A stretch of DNA of 64,000 bases from a virus (IMGVR_UViG_3300032770_000007:1-64000), one strand, 5' to 3'; numbered from the stretch's first letter, positions 40,203 to 46,180 are shown. Numbers and translations are program-made. Notes: generated from the letters alone by a model not told the origin.

Positions 40203-40704
40203 AAATATTTCCTATGATCCTACCTGAAGGCAAATGAATCCATTGACTAATGCCTTCTATGGTAATAACTCTTATATCTCTACCTGTATCATGAACCTTA
40301 TCTATCTTAGGATCAAACTCATGAACATCGCCGGTGCATTCATCAAGAATGAATGTAGGAACACCAAAGTAATAAGGAGACACCAAATCCTGTTGTGAAA
40401 AATATTGCGAATAGTAATCATTTGAACAAGGATGGGTGTGATATAGACCTTTCAACGTTGCTCCTGGTAAAAGAAGCCTAGTCACATCAACAGTTACTGC
40501 TGCTACATTCTTATTAGTAACAGGAAACATAGAATATTGATATTGACCTTTATAAAGGACAATGATGCCACCATATTCCCACTTCTTGGCATCGTCTATT
40601 TTATTGATATATTTCAAAGCATGAATAGCTGTAGTCTCTAGTTCATTTGACATTGATATCATGGGAACTAATAAAAAGAGACTAAGGAAGATAGCTTTGA
40701 GCAT
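40180..40704 (-). CDS. Secreted JAB/JAMM metalloprotease-like protein
   Basis: 174 residues with a signal peptide (AIFLSLFLLVPMISMS). GLYHTHPCSNDYYSQYFSQQ followed by D gives HxH...SxxD, the zinc-binding JAMM motif, as in DUF4329-like domains. Exported to the periplasm, it may cut a host envelope protein or act in lysis. A CTAAATA box precedes the ATG (40709-40715). Confidence 0.65.
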   Translation of the reverse strand: MLKAIFLSLFLLVPMISMSNELETTAIHALKYINKIDDAKKWEYGGIIVLYKGQYQYSMFPVTNKNVAAVTVDVTRLLLPGATLKGLYHTHPCSNDYYSQYFSQQDLVSPYYFGVPTFILDECTGDVHEFDPKIDKVHDTGRDIRVITIEGISQWIHLPSGRIIGNIFRHRPSD

Positions 40705-40708
40705 TCAA

Positions 40709-40715
40709 TATTTAG
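40709..40715 (-). promoter_or_regulatory. CTAAATA late-promoter-like box
   Basis: Minus-strand CTAAATA 4 bases before the JAMM gene ATG. Confidence 0.4.
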
Positions 40716-40716
40716 G

Positions 40717-40810
40717 GTTTCAAACTACCTCTTGTTCAATGAGGATCGCCTGCCAGCGACTATACAACACATAGGTGGCAGCCAGGATAAGTTGTATTAG
40801 AGTTTGAAAC
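40717..40810. ncRNA. Structured RNA candidate A, possible pseudoknot
   Basis: A perfect 10-bp outer stem (GTTTCAAACT/AGTTTGAAAC) encloses a CCTC/GAGG hairpin and two further pairings CTGCCA (40750)/TGGCAG (40776) and ATACAAC (40762)/GTTGTAT (40791), whose order a-b-a'-b' is that of a pseudoknot. It sits between a protein gene and the tRNA array and matches no tRNA. Confidence 0.6.
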
Positions 40811-40814
40811 ATTC

Positions 40815-40888
40815 TGGTAGTGAAGGATGGTTATGCTCCATCGTCTATGGCTTATGAAACCACCGCTCTCCTATTGAGCTACTTCACC
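40815..40888 (-). tRNA. tRNA-Met(CAU), elongator or Ile2
   Basis: Loop TTCATAA, acceptor GGTGAAG/CTTCACT, D arm GCTC/GAGC, CCA encoded. The T loop AGCATAA lacks the usual TTC. Confidence 0.75.
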
Positions 40889-40893
40889 AAATT

Positions 40894-40970
40894 TGGTGCC
40901 TCCACCAGGATTTGAACCCGGACCCTACCGCTTAAAAGGCGGAGCTCTATCACACTTGAGTTATGGAGGC
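40894..40970 (-). tRNA. tRNA-Lys(UUU)
   Basis: Loop CTTTTAA, acceptor GCCTCCA, T arm with TTCAAAT, CCA encoded. Confidence 0.9.
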
Positions 40971-40976
40971 ATGAAT

Positions 40977-41052
40977 TGGTAGGTCCAGTCGGAACTGCCC
41001 CGACATCCAACACTTTAAGAGAGTGAGCTCTATCTGATTGAGTTATGGACCT
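40977..41052 (-). tRNA. tRNA-Lys(CUU)
   Basis: Loop CTCTTAA on a 4-bp stem, acceptor AGGTCCA/TGGACCT, CCA encoded. T loop GGCAGTT is atypical. Confidence 0.75.
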
Positions 41053-41057
41053 GAAAA

Positions 41058-41136
41058 TGGTGCGCGGATGTGGAATCGAACCACATTCTCAACTTCTTCA
41101 GAGTTGCGCTGATGTCACCAGACTAGCTCTCCACGC
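41058..41136 (-). tRNA. tRNA-Phe(GAA)
   Basis: Loop CTGAAGA on CAACT/AGTTG, acceptor GCGTGGA/TCCGCGC, T loop TTCGATT, CCA encoded. Confidence 0.88.
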
Positions 41137-41747
41137 ATGAATTTTTCATAATCTTCTTTTTCTAAAATGATTAGTTTTCGTTCAGGATAGGTGGCAAGAA
41201 TAATATTCATTTTCTTTCGGTCATTACCCCACCAATAACCTTTTATCTCTAACCAAATATCCAACATCGGAAGATAAAAATCTGGCGCATATGATTTCCA
41301 TTGGCCATCCATTTGATATTTCCAAACATCATTATTTGTTGATGGTTTATTCCATTGAATATTAAGTTCATTTAGTTTAGTAGCTATATCGCGTTCCCAA
41401 GTACCTTGAACTTTTATTCCAGAAACTTCATACCATTTGGATTTACCACCACGATTGTGTAAGGACTGTTCAATACTCAATCGTTGTCTTGCTTCAAGAC
41501 ACATAGGTGGAGGTTTCCAACCCTTATTCACTCTATCTCGAAGTTCTATAGCAACATTTGCCGCATATGCAGCTACTCTGTTATCAGTTTCTTTTGATAG
41601 ACCTCTGTTCCAAGCCTTTCTGGGTTGTTTAGGAAGTATACTAGTGCTAATATTAGCACAACCTTTCTTAGTATGCCAATATAATCCACTAGTAGTTGTT
41701 TCCTTATGACAACTTATACAAGAACACCTAAGTTTATATTTGTCCAT
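41115..41747 (-). CDS. Homing endonuclease of PD-(D/E)XK/Vsr-like fold
   Basis: 210 residues. N-terminal zinc module RCSCISCHKETTTSGLYWHT (also in 12190-12801), a NUMOD-like WNRGLSKETD, and a C-terminal nuclease-like part WERDIATKLNELNIQWNKP, YAPDFYLPMLDIWLEIKGYW with D...ExK. Restriction-like homing enzymes of this kind are known in phages. Its end lies inside tRNA-Phe; a CTAAATA box precedes the ATG (41755-41761). Confidence 0.65.
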   Translation of the reverse strand: MDKYKLRCSCISCHKETTTSGLYWHTKKGCANISTSILPKQPRKAWNRGLSKETDNRVAAYAANVAIELRDRVNKGWKPPPMCLEARQRLSIEQSLHNRGGKSKWYEVSGIKVQGTWERDIATKLNELNIQWNKPSTNNDVWKYQMDGQWKSYAPDFYLPMLDIWLEIKGYWWGNDRKKMNIILATYPERKLIILEKEDYEKFMRGELVW

Positions 41748-41754
41748 ATGAATT

Positions 41755-41761
41755 TATTTAG
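41755..41761 (-). promoter_or_regulatory. CTAAATA late-promoter-like box
   Basis: Minus-strand CTAAATA 7 bases before a homing endonuclease ATG. Confidence 0.45.
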
Positions 41762-41798
41762 TACAGGGACGTGCTAATCTGTCTCAGCTAAGAACGCT

Positions 41799-41875
41799 TG
41801 GTGCCCCCGACAGGAGTCGAACCTGTAAAACCTTGTTTTTGAAACAAGTACGTATACCATTTCCGTCACAAGGGC
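41799..41875 (-). tRNA. tRNA-Leu(CAA) with short variable loop
   Basis: Loop TTCAAAA on CTTGT/ACAAG; acceptor GCCCTTG/CGGGGGC; CCA encoded. The body matches tRNA-Leu(UAG) at 43202 but the variable arm is only 5 bases, unlike normal leucine tRNAs. Confidence 0.75.
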
Positions 41876-41879
41876 ATAT

Positions 41880-41955
41880 TGGACTCCCTGACTGTCAGTT
41901 CAGTCTCAGCTGCAGCTGGCAAACTTCGCGTTCTAGAAAGGCAAAGTGCAGGGAG
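41880..41955 (-). ncRNA. tRNA-sized RNA with CCA end but no normal anticodon arm
   Basis: Exactly 76 bases with a perfect 7-bp acceptor (CTCCCTG/CAGGGAG), T73 and CCA. Inside, a CTTTGC/GCGAAG hairpin replaces the D arm, a palindrome CAGCTGCAGCTG stands where the anticodon arm should be, and the 3' hairpin loop is AACTGA, not a T loop. Confidence 0.6.
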
Positions 41956-41964
41956 ATAAAAAAT

Positions 41965-42029
41965 GGTGGAGTTATAGACCTGTAATAAGGCGTGATAGCT
42001 TTCAAACCCCATGCTATCAACTTATCAGC
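41965..42029 (-). ncRNA. Hairpin RNA with CCA end
   Basis: On the minus strand, directly after the CCA of tRNA-Ser: GATAAGT then a perfect 7-bp hairpin TGATAGC/GCTATCA, nested in CTGATAAG/CTTAT-TA-CAG, and a 3' end CTCCACCA. The GATAAGT plus hairpin is shared with the four tandem RNAs at 46503-46802. Confidence 0.45.
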
Positions 42030-42121
42030 TGGCGGAGCATATAGGATTCGAACCTATGTGATGAGTTTAATCATCAAGTTGTTTAGCAAACAACCGTCAT
42101 CAGCCTCTCGACCAATGCTCC
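42030..42121 (-). tRNA. tRNA-Ser(GCU)
   Basis: Loop TTGCTAA, acceptor GGAGCAT/ATGCTCC, long variable arm, G73, CCA encoded. Confidence 0.92.
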
Positions 42122-42127
42122 TTAGAA

Positions 42128-42218
42128 TGGAGGAAGGCTGAGGTATCGCGCCCCAAGTGATTCTTCACCACTCCCATCGCTTTCAAGGCGAGTTCTATGC
42201 TTCATAGATTAACCTTCC
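42128..42218 (-). tRNA. tRNA-Ser(UGA)
   Basis: Loop CTTGAAA, acceptor GGAAGGT/GCCTTCC, long variable arm GTGGTGAAGAATCAC, CCA encoded; T loop CGCGATA atypical. Confidence 0.8.
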
Positions 42219-42220
42219 AA

Positions 42221-42281
42221 ATATTCCGAAATGCGAGGCTCGGAATAACACCATCACAGGCTATCGCAATATGTCCTGTGT
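42221..42281. other. Two hairpins in a tRNA spacer
   Basis: ATTCCGA/TCGGAAT and CACAGG/CCTGTG form adjacent perfect stems between tRNA-Ser(UGA) and tRNA-Ile. Possibly processing signals or remnants of a lost tRNA. Confidence 0.45.
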
Positions 42282-42286
42282 CTGAT

Positions 42287-42361
42287 TGGTAGGTGACCAC
42301 GGTACTGCCCCGCGTTCTCACAGTAATCGGCTGTGGGTTTTGCTATCTAAACTAGTCACCC
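42287..42361 (-). tRNA. tRNA-Ile(GAU)
   Basis: Loop CCGATTA (C33 instead of U) on CACAG/CTGTG, acceptor GGGTGAC/GTCACCT, CCA encoded. Confidence 0.75.
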
Positions 42362-42367
42362 ATAAAA

Positions 42368-42550
42368 TCATTCAATTGATGCGAAAGCCTTTGCTGCCTG
42401 AAGATCATTTGGATAGTTCTTCATATGACGACGGAGCTTGCGCTTTTTGTTCCTCAATTCAGTGGCCAGAGCCTTGTATGATGTGCAAAAGTTTTGATTG
42501 CGACCATACTTACGGTTTTTCTTTCCACCTTTCTTGTGGGCTGTTTTCAT
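42368..42550 (-). CDS. Small highly basic protein
   Basis: 60 residues: KTAHKKGGKKNRKYGRNQNF and RNKKRKLRRHMKNYPND. A tiny Lys/Arg-rich protein of a type frequent in T4-like phages. Probably binds nucleic acid. Located within the tRNA array. Confidence 0.6.
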   Translation of the reverse strand: MKTAHKKGGKKNRKYGRNQNFCTSYKALATELRNKKRKLRRHMKNYPNDLQAAKAFASIE

Positions 42551-42620
42551 GACACATTACCTCTTCGGTTTAACTACATGTCATAAAAACCTCCTATTAA
42601 GTTGAATGTTACTATTTATT

Positions 42621-42694
42621 TGGATCATCCCCTTGGTTCCGCCCCAAGATTGCCGATTTCAGAGACCGGAGTACTACTATTGTACTAGGGATGA
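42621..42694 (-). tRNA. tRNA-Gln(CUG)
   Basis: Loop CTCTGAA, acceptor TCATCCC/GGGATGA, D arm GTAC/GTAC, CCA encoded; T loop GGCGGAA atypical. Confidence 0.78.
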
Positions 42695-42699
42695 ATAAC

Positions 42700-42773
42700 T
42701 GGATCACCGACTTGGATTCGCACCAAGATTAGATGGGTCAAAGCCACCGGTCCTGCTATTAGACGATCAGTGA
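42700..42773 (-). tRNA. tRNA-Gln(UUG)
   Basis: Loop CTTTGAC on GGTGG/CCATC, acceptor TCACTGA/TCGGTGA, CCA encoded. Confidence 0.82.
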
Positions 42774-42780
42774 ATAAAAA

Positions 42781-42857
42781 TGGTGCTTCCATCCAGTGCT
42801 GCCCTGGATATTCCTGATTGAGAATCAGGTGACATAGCTAACGTTGTCTATGGAAGC
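42781..42857 (-). tRNA. tRNA-Glu(CUC)
   Basis: Loop TTCTCAA on CCTGA/TCAGG, acceptor GCTTCCA, CCA encoded. D arm identical to tRNA-Glu(UUC) at 44584. Confidence 0.85.
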
Positions 42858-42907
42858 AAATTGCTGATATACCCTGGTATAGGAGATTACCAAATAAGCC
42901 AAGTATG

Positions 42908-42982
42908 TTAGTGGTTGTATCGAGCAACCTTCTCCTTGTTCAAAGCAAGGTGATCTGCCATTTAATCTAACTAATTAGTAAA
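42908..42982 (-). pseudogene. Degenerate tRNA-Gln(UUG)-like sequence
   Basis: Anticodon arm CCTTG-CTTTGAA-CAAGG and T-arm-like GGTTG/CAACC are intact, but the acceptor strands pair poorly and no CCA is encoded. Probably a decayed tRNA. Confidence 0.5.
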
Positions 42983-43030
42983 CTTTGCTTACTTTTTATC
43001 CATCACAGGACTGCGATCAGCAAACGCAGA

Positions 43031-43115
43031 AGGAGCGACTGGATGGAATCAAACCACCTACCTTCCAAAGGACTAACTAAAGCCAATGGCTGCTCTATCA
43101 TTGAGCTACAATCGC
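43031..43115 (-). tRNA. tRNA-Pro(UGG)-like with an insert
   Basis: Acceptor GCGATTG/CAGTCGC and D arm GCTC/GAGC are normal and TTTGGAA would be the anticodon loop, but about 17 extra bases including the hairpin AGCCATTGGCT sit between D arm and anticodon arm. 3' end is CCT, not CCA. May be non-functional. Confidence 0.5.
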
Positions 43116-43120
43116 AGAAA

Positions 43121-43195
43121 TGGAGCCTTGTAGGAGATTCTAACTCCTGTCTCTGACTTGGAAGGCCAGGGCCCGAACAACTAGACCAACAAGGC
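43121..43195 (-). tRNA. tRNA-Gly(UCC)
   Basis: Loop CTTCCAA on CTGGC/GTCAG, acceptor GCCTTGT/ACAAGGC, CCA encoded. Confidence 0.85.
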
Positions 43196-43201
43196 ATGAA
43201 A

Positions 43202-43287
43202 TGGTACCCTTGGCAGGACTTGCACCCGCACACCTTTACGGCGACTGGTTCTAAGCCAGTTACGTCTTCTAATTCCGTCACAAGGGC
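43202..43287 (-). tRNA. tRNA-Leu(UAG)
   Basis: Loop CTTAGAA on ACTGG/CCAGT, long variable arm, acceptor GCCCTTG/CAAGGGT, CCA encoded. Confidence 0.88.
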
Positions 43288-43291
43288 AAAA

Positions 43292-43375
43292 GCTGGGTTG
43301 GATTTATCAAATAGCCCTGACATTATCGTGGCCATAGCCCTGATAAATCAGTCTATTTGAAACGAGAGTCCCAGC
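43292..43375. ncRNA. Structured RNA candidate B, possible pseudoknot
   Basis: Outer stem GCTGGG/CCCAGC. Inside, GATTTATC (43301) pairs with GATAAATC (43342) and AAATAG (43309) pairs with CTATTT (43353) in a-b-a'-b' order. Not a tRNA. The layout resembles candidate A. Confidence 0.5.
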
Positions 43376-43529
43376 ACTCCGTATAGGATGCCTCACAAAT
43401 GTAACGTTGAGTATTTTATCGACTTATTACCATGTAGCCTAGTTAGATAAGCTTTGGCAGGTCCACGAACAGGCCGCGCTCTAATCTCGCTTCAACTTCA
43501 GAACTGCACTGACATTTATGAGACATATT
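43376..43529. other. Non-coding interval in the tRNA array
   Basis: No protein or intact tRNA seen. A short hairpin-rich stretch near 43455-43510 has GGTCCAC...TTCG-like loop features but no full cloverleaf. Confidence 0.4.
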
Positions 43530-43775
43530 TTAACTTGAAACTGTTTTTTCTATGGCTATCTTTGCTGCTTCTAATGTTCGGTAGTAACCATACACTTTGT
43601 ACTCTAGACTTGTCTTTACTTCTACTAATGAAGCCACCCATATACTTCCATATGGTTGAACCAACCCAATAAGTTTTTCATTTGAATCAAAATATTCTAA
43701 AGAAACTTCTGATAATAGATTCTTATTACCTTTAGCATCTTTCCAATCAGGCTTTACCCAAACACCACCACTCAT
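43530..43775 (-). CDS. Small hypothetical protein
   Basis: 81 residues, beta-rich (GSIWVASLVEVKTSLEYKVY then a helix LEAAKIAIEKTV). Lies inside the tRNA array. Unknown. Confidence 0.5.
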   Translation of the reverse strand: MSGGVWVKPDWKDAKGNKNLLSEVSLEYFDSNEKLIGLVQPYGSIWVASLVEVKTSLEYKVYGYYRTLEAAKIAIEKTVSS

Positions 43776-43794
43776 ATTATAAACTCCTATGAAT

Positions 43795-43869
43795 TGGAAT
43801 CCCCAGCCAGACTTGCACTGGCAACCTGCTCCTTAGGAGAGAGCCATTCTTTCTATTGAACTATGGGGA
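43795..43869 (-). tRNA. tRNA-Arg(CCU)
   Basis: Loop CTCCTAA on GCTCT/GGAGC, acceptor TCCCCAT/CTGGGGA region, CCA encoded. Confidence 0.82.
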
Positions 43870-43870
43870 C

Positions 43871-44566
43871 TTACTTGACTGATAAATCTTTGACGAGAGC
43901 CTTACGCATTTTCTGCCTAATAGCATCCATGTAACCATTTTTACGAATGTGCTTATAGGCCAGATTGGTTTCATCAAACTCTGAATCACCCTTGGCGCAA
44001 ATCTCTGCTCTCTTATCTTTGATAGAATCTTTCAGTTTATCTAACTGCTGATAGCTTGCTTTGGGATCTCTTACAAGATCAACTATTTTCTTGCGCCATC
44101 TGTCAGCAATCCCAGCTACCTTGTCTTCATCAAAATCTGGTATCTGATATTCTGGTTGAGTAACCCATTTGTTGTCTTTGATAGAATACTCTCCATCAGA
44201 GCCAGCCTTGCTGTCTAGATCACAAATGGTCATTTCCATGGGAATACCATAGATACGAATATCATGATCACGTTTGAATAGTTTCTTCTTTGTTTCAAAG
44301 AAGTTCTCTAAGAGGTCTTTGTTGGCTTTCTTGAAATCAGCCATGTCAACATAGATATTAATGTCTATATCTGACTTGGCTGTCCAAGTATAATTTGCCA
44401 TGGAACCAACTAGTCTGATGTCTTTTGTATCAATAGGAACACCACAAAAATCAATGAAGGTATTCACAATAGCCAGGAGACCCTTACGGACCTCTGGTTT
44501 CATTTCCATGCCATCCCAAATCTTAGGACAGAGGGTTTTGTGATATTCAACTTTGATGTCTGCCAT
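43871..44566 (-). CDS. Nucleotidyltransferase (pol-beta superfamily)
   Basis: 231 residues from MADIKVEYHKTLC, the ATG clear of the tRNA upstream. RLVGSMANYTWTAKSDIDIN is the GS...DxD catalytic motif and MEMTICDLDS could give the third Asp. The C-terminal half is helical. Lying within the tRNA array it could act on tRNA ends, but homologues with many roles exist (CCA addition, antitoxin MntA-like). Substrate unknown. Confidence 0.65.
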   Translation of the reverse strand: MADIKVEYHKTLCPKIWDGMEMKPEVRKGLLAIVNTFIDFCGVPIDTKDIRLVGSMANYTWTAKSDIDINIYVDMADFKKANKDLLENFFETKKKLFKRDHDIRIYGIPMEMTICDLDSKAGSDGEYSIKDNKWVTQPEYQIPDFDEDKVAGIADRWRKKIVDLVRDPKASYQQLDKLKDSIKDKRAEICAKGDSEFDETNLAYKHIRKNGYMDAIRQKMRKALVKDLSVK

Positions 44567-44583
44567 GAGACTATTTATGGATT

Positions 44584-44660
44584 TGGTAGACCATGAGAGT
44601 GCTGCCCTCTCTATTTCGCCTTGAAAGGGCGATGACATAGCTAACGTTGTCTAATGGTCC
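44584..44660 (-). tRNA. tRNA-Glu(UUC)
   Basis: Loop CTTTCAA on TCGCC/GGCGA, acceptor GGACCAT, CCA encoded. Confidence 0.85.
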
Positions 44661-44784
44661 GAATAAGCGTGGGCGTAATAGCCTTTATACGAAAATCGCG
44701 TGCCATAAACACTTGCATTGAATGGGTGGCCAACCTATTCAATGGTCTGCTGGAATCGAACCAGCATTTCCCACTACGAAAAAT
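44661..44784 (-). other. tRNA remnant and long hairpin
   Basis: On the minus strand a lone T arm GCTGG-TTCGATT-CCAGC with no acceptor partner, then an 8-10 bp hairpin CATTGAAT.GG/CC.ATTCAATG. Looks like the leftover of a deleted tRNA plus a structured spacer. Confidence 0.45.
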
Positions 44785-44860
44785 TGGAGTATCAGGTCAG
44801 AATCGAACTGACACATAACAGTTTTGCAGACTGCTCCCTTAGCCATTTGGGTACTGACAC
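44785..44860 (-). tRNA. tRNA-Cys(GCA)
   Basis: Loop CTGCAAA, acceptor GTGTCAG/CTGATAC, CCA encoded. Confidence 0.88.
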
Positions 44861-44866
44861 ATAATA

Positions 44867-44943
44867 TGGAGGGAAGAATGGGATTTGAACCCATACATAC
44901 GACATTCACAGTGTCGGGACTTAGCCAGTTTGTCAATCTTCCC
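44867..44943 (-). tRNA. tRNA-His(GUG)
   Basis: Loop CTGTGAA on CGACA/TGTCG, acceptor GGGAAGA/TCTTCCC, CCA encoded. The -1 base is T, so G-1 would be added enzymatically or absent. Confidence 0.88.
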
Positions 44944-44949
44944 AAAATT

Positions 44950-45023
44950 TGGCGCCTGAGACGGGACTTGAACCCGCATTTACTTGCGTGACAAGCAAGT
45001 GTCCTACATTAAACGACTCAGGC
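44950..45023 (-). tRNA. tRNA-Asp(GUC)
   Basis: Loop TTGTCAC on CTTGC/GCAAG, acceptor GCCTGAG, G73, CCA encoded. Confidence 0.9.
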
Positions 45024-45029
45024 ATGAAA

Positions 45030-45106
45030 TGGTGCGCGTACAGGGATTTTAACCCTGGTCTCAACCTTGGCAAGGTCGCATACTAAACAGGCTGTACTAT
45101 ACACGC
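45030..45106 (-). tRNA. tRNA-Gly(GCC)
   Basis: Loop TTGCCAA on CGACC/GGTTG, acceptor GCGTGTA/TACGCGC, CCA encoded. Confidence 0.85.
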
Positions 45107-45108
45107 AT

Positions 45109-45183
45109 TGGCGACCCCAGATGGATTTGAACCACCACACGCAGTTTTGGAGACTGCAGTCCTGCCAGTTAGACGATGGAGCC
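45109..45183 (-). tRNA. tRNA-Trp(CCA)
   Basis: Loop CTCCAAA on GCAGT/ACTGC, acceptor GGCTCCA/TGGGGTC, G73, CCA encoded. Confidence 0.9.
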
Positions 45184-45262
45184 ATTGAATTGATGTCAGC
45201 CGCAAGACTGACGGGGCAAACTCGGACATTTGAACCCAAACAAGGATTTGCGCCTTGTGATT
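45184..45262 (-). other. tRNA-like remnant
   Basis: Contains GGGTTCAAAT (T-loop-like), a CAAGG/CCTTG hairpin and a GTCAG/CTGAC hairpin but no acceptor stem, so probably a decayed tRNA. Confidence 0.4.
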
Positions 45263-45337
45263 TGGTAGCGGGTCTGTGATTTGCACACAGGATCTTGTGG
45301 TTATGAGCCACACGAGTTGCTACTTCTCCAACCCGCA
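45263..45337 (-). tRNA. Initiator tRNA-fMet(CAU)
   Basis: Loop CTCATAA on TGTGG/CCACA. The acceptor reads T-GCGGGT against ACCCGC-T, leaving a U1-U72 mismatch, and then A73-CCA. An unpaired 1-72 position is the hallmark of bacterial initiator tRNA (C1-A72 in E. coli), and GTTGGAG after it matches the initiator D-arm start. Only two of the three usual G-C pairs at 29-31/39-41 are kept. Confidence 0.75.
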
Positions 45338-45344
45338 ATATCCT

Positions 45345-45409
45345 TACAATCTGGTTGTCAATTCAACCCCAGGATTCTAGACCAGAGCACGGTTGCGGCT
45401 CAGATTGTA
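45345..45409. ncRNA. Structured RNA candidate C
   Basis: Perfect 9-bp outer stem TACAATCTG/CAGATTGTA, 65 bases, with an inner hairpin GGTTG-AATTGA-CAACC on the minus strand next to the stem. That hairpin and the TCTAGAA in the middle recall the CCA-ended RNA at 41880-41955. Confidence 0.5.
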
Positions 45410-45411
45410 TT

Positions 45412-45505
45412 TGGTATCCCTACTAGGACTCGAACCTAGATTGTGCTCTAATCTGGAGCCAAGGACGGTTTATAAGGCCGTTGTTTTGCCATTAAACTAT
45501 AGGGA
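45412..45505 (-). tRNA. tRNA with UAU anticodon and long variable arm
   Basis: Acceptor TCCCTAT/AGTAGGGA-type, loop CTTATAA giving anticodon UAU (AUA, Ile), CCA encoded. A 25-base variable region with hairpin GCTC/GAGC is unusual for isoleucine; amino acid identity is uncertain. Confidence 0.6.
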
Positions 45506-45511
45506 CAAATT

Positions 45512-45587
45512 TGGTCGGAGTGGCAGGACTCGCACCTGCGATAACCGAGTTCCAGGCTCGGGAAGATTGCTGCTACTTTACACTCCG
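45512..45587 (-). tRNA. tRNA-Pro(UGG)
   Basis: Acceptor CGGAGTG/CACTCCG, loop CCTGGAA (C33) on CCGAG/CTCGG, A73, CCA encoded. Confidence 0.78.
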
Positions 45588-46145
45588 AAAATTTATCAAA
45601 TACGTATCTATCCTTGATTGTATTTGATCTCTAAATCTACTATGAATATACTGATGATGAGTTGGGCATAATGGAACCAAATTTTCTGGTCTGTTATCTT
45701 CATGATTTTCATTTACATGGTGAGCGGCAACTATATTTTGCTCGCTACAGATCAAACATTTTTTGCCATGATGCCTAAAACAAATCGTTCGATAGGTCAA
45801 CGATTCTTCATTTTGAGAAGAACCTCTTGGCTTCAAAAGATTAGAACATTTATAAGAACAAGTTACATTTTGTGCATAGTTCTTTATAGGAACATGACAT
45901 ATAGGACATAACTTTGTATTCAATGGATTTAGATAACAAAATGATTTATGTCTCATTATCATGGATCTTGAATATAATTTATTACAATAATCGCAGTTCT
46001 CTTTTATTGTAGTAACATTTACACCATTCTTCATCAAGTTGTTGACATTTACAATCCGTTCTGGATTTTGCTTACAACGAATTTGATGTTGTACTTGCTG
46101 TTTTCTATTCTTATTTGTTCGATTACAAAACTTACATTCTAACAT
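45573..46145 (-). CDS. HNH endonuclease with several zinc knuckles
   Basis: 190 residues. Three Cys/His clusters (ECKFCNRTNKNRKQQVQHQI, CDYCNKLYSRSMIMRH, LCPICHVPIK) precede the HNH core AAHHVNENHEDNRPENLVPL with CPTHHQYIH. Probably a homing endonuclease inserted in the tRNA array; its 3' end overlaps tRNA-Pro by 15 bases. A CTAAATA box lies upstream (46173-46179). Confidence 0.7.
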   Translation of the reverse strand: MLECKFCNRTNKNRKQQVQHQIRCKQNPERIVNVNNLMKNGVNVTTIKENCDYCNKLYSRSMIMRHKSFCYLNPLNTKLCPICHVPIKNYAQNVTCSYKCSNLLKPRGSSQNEESLTYRTICFRHHGKKCLICSEQNIVAAHHVNENHEDNRPENLVPLCPTHHQYIHSRFRDQIQSRIDTYLINFRSVK

Positions 46146-46172
46146 ACATCATCCATTTTAGTCAGGCTGATG

Positions 46173-46179
46173 TATTTAG
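46173..46179 (-). promoter_or_regulatory. CTAAATA late-promoter-like box
   Basis: Minus-strand CTAAATA 27 bases before the HNH gene ATG. Confidence 0.45.
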
Positions 46180-46180
46180 T

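Noticed and set aside
42286-42552. Plus-strand frame over tRNA-Ile and a basic-protein gene
   Set aside because: Antisense shadow of two better supported features.
43003-43335. 110-codon minus-strand frame
   Set aside because: It runs through tRNA-Gly, tRNA-Leu and a tRNA-like gene; a shadow.
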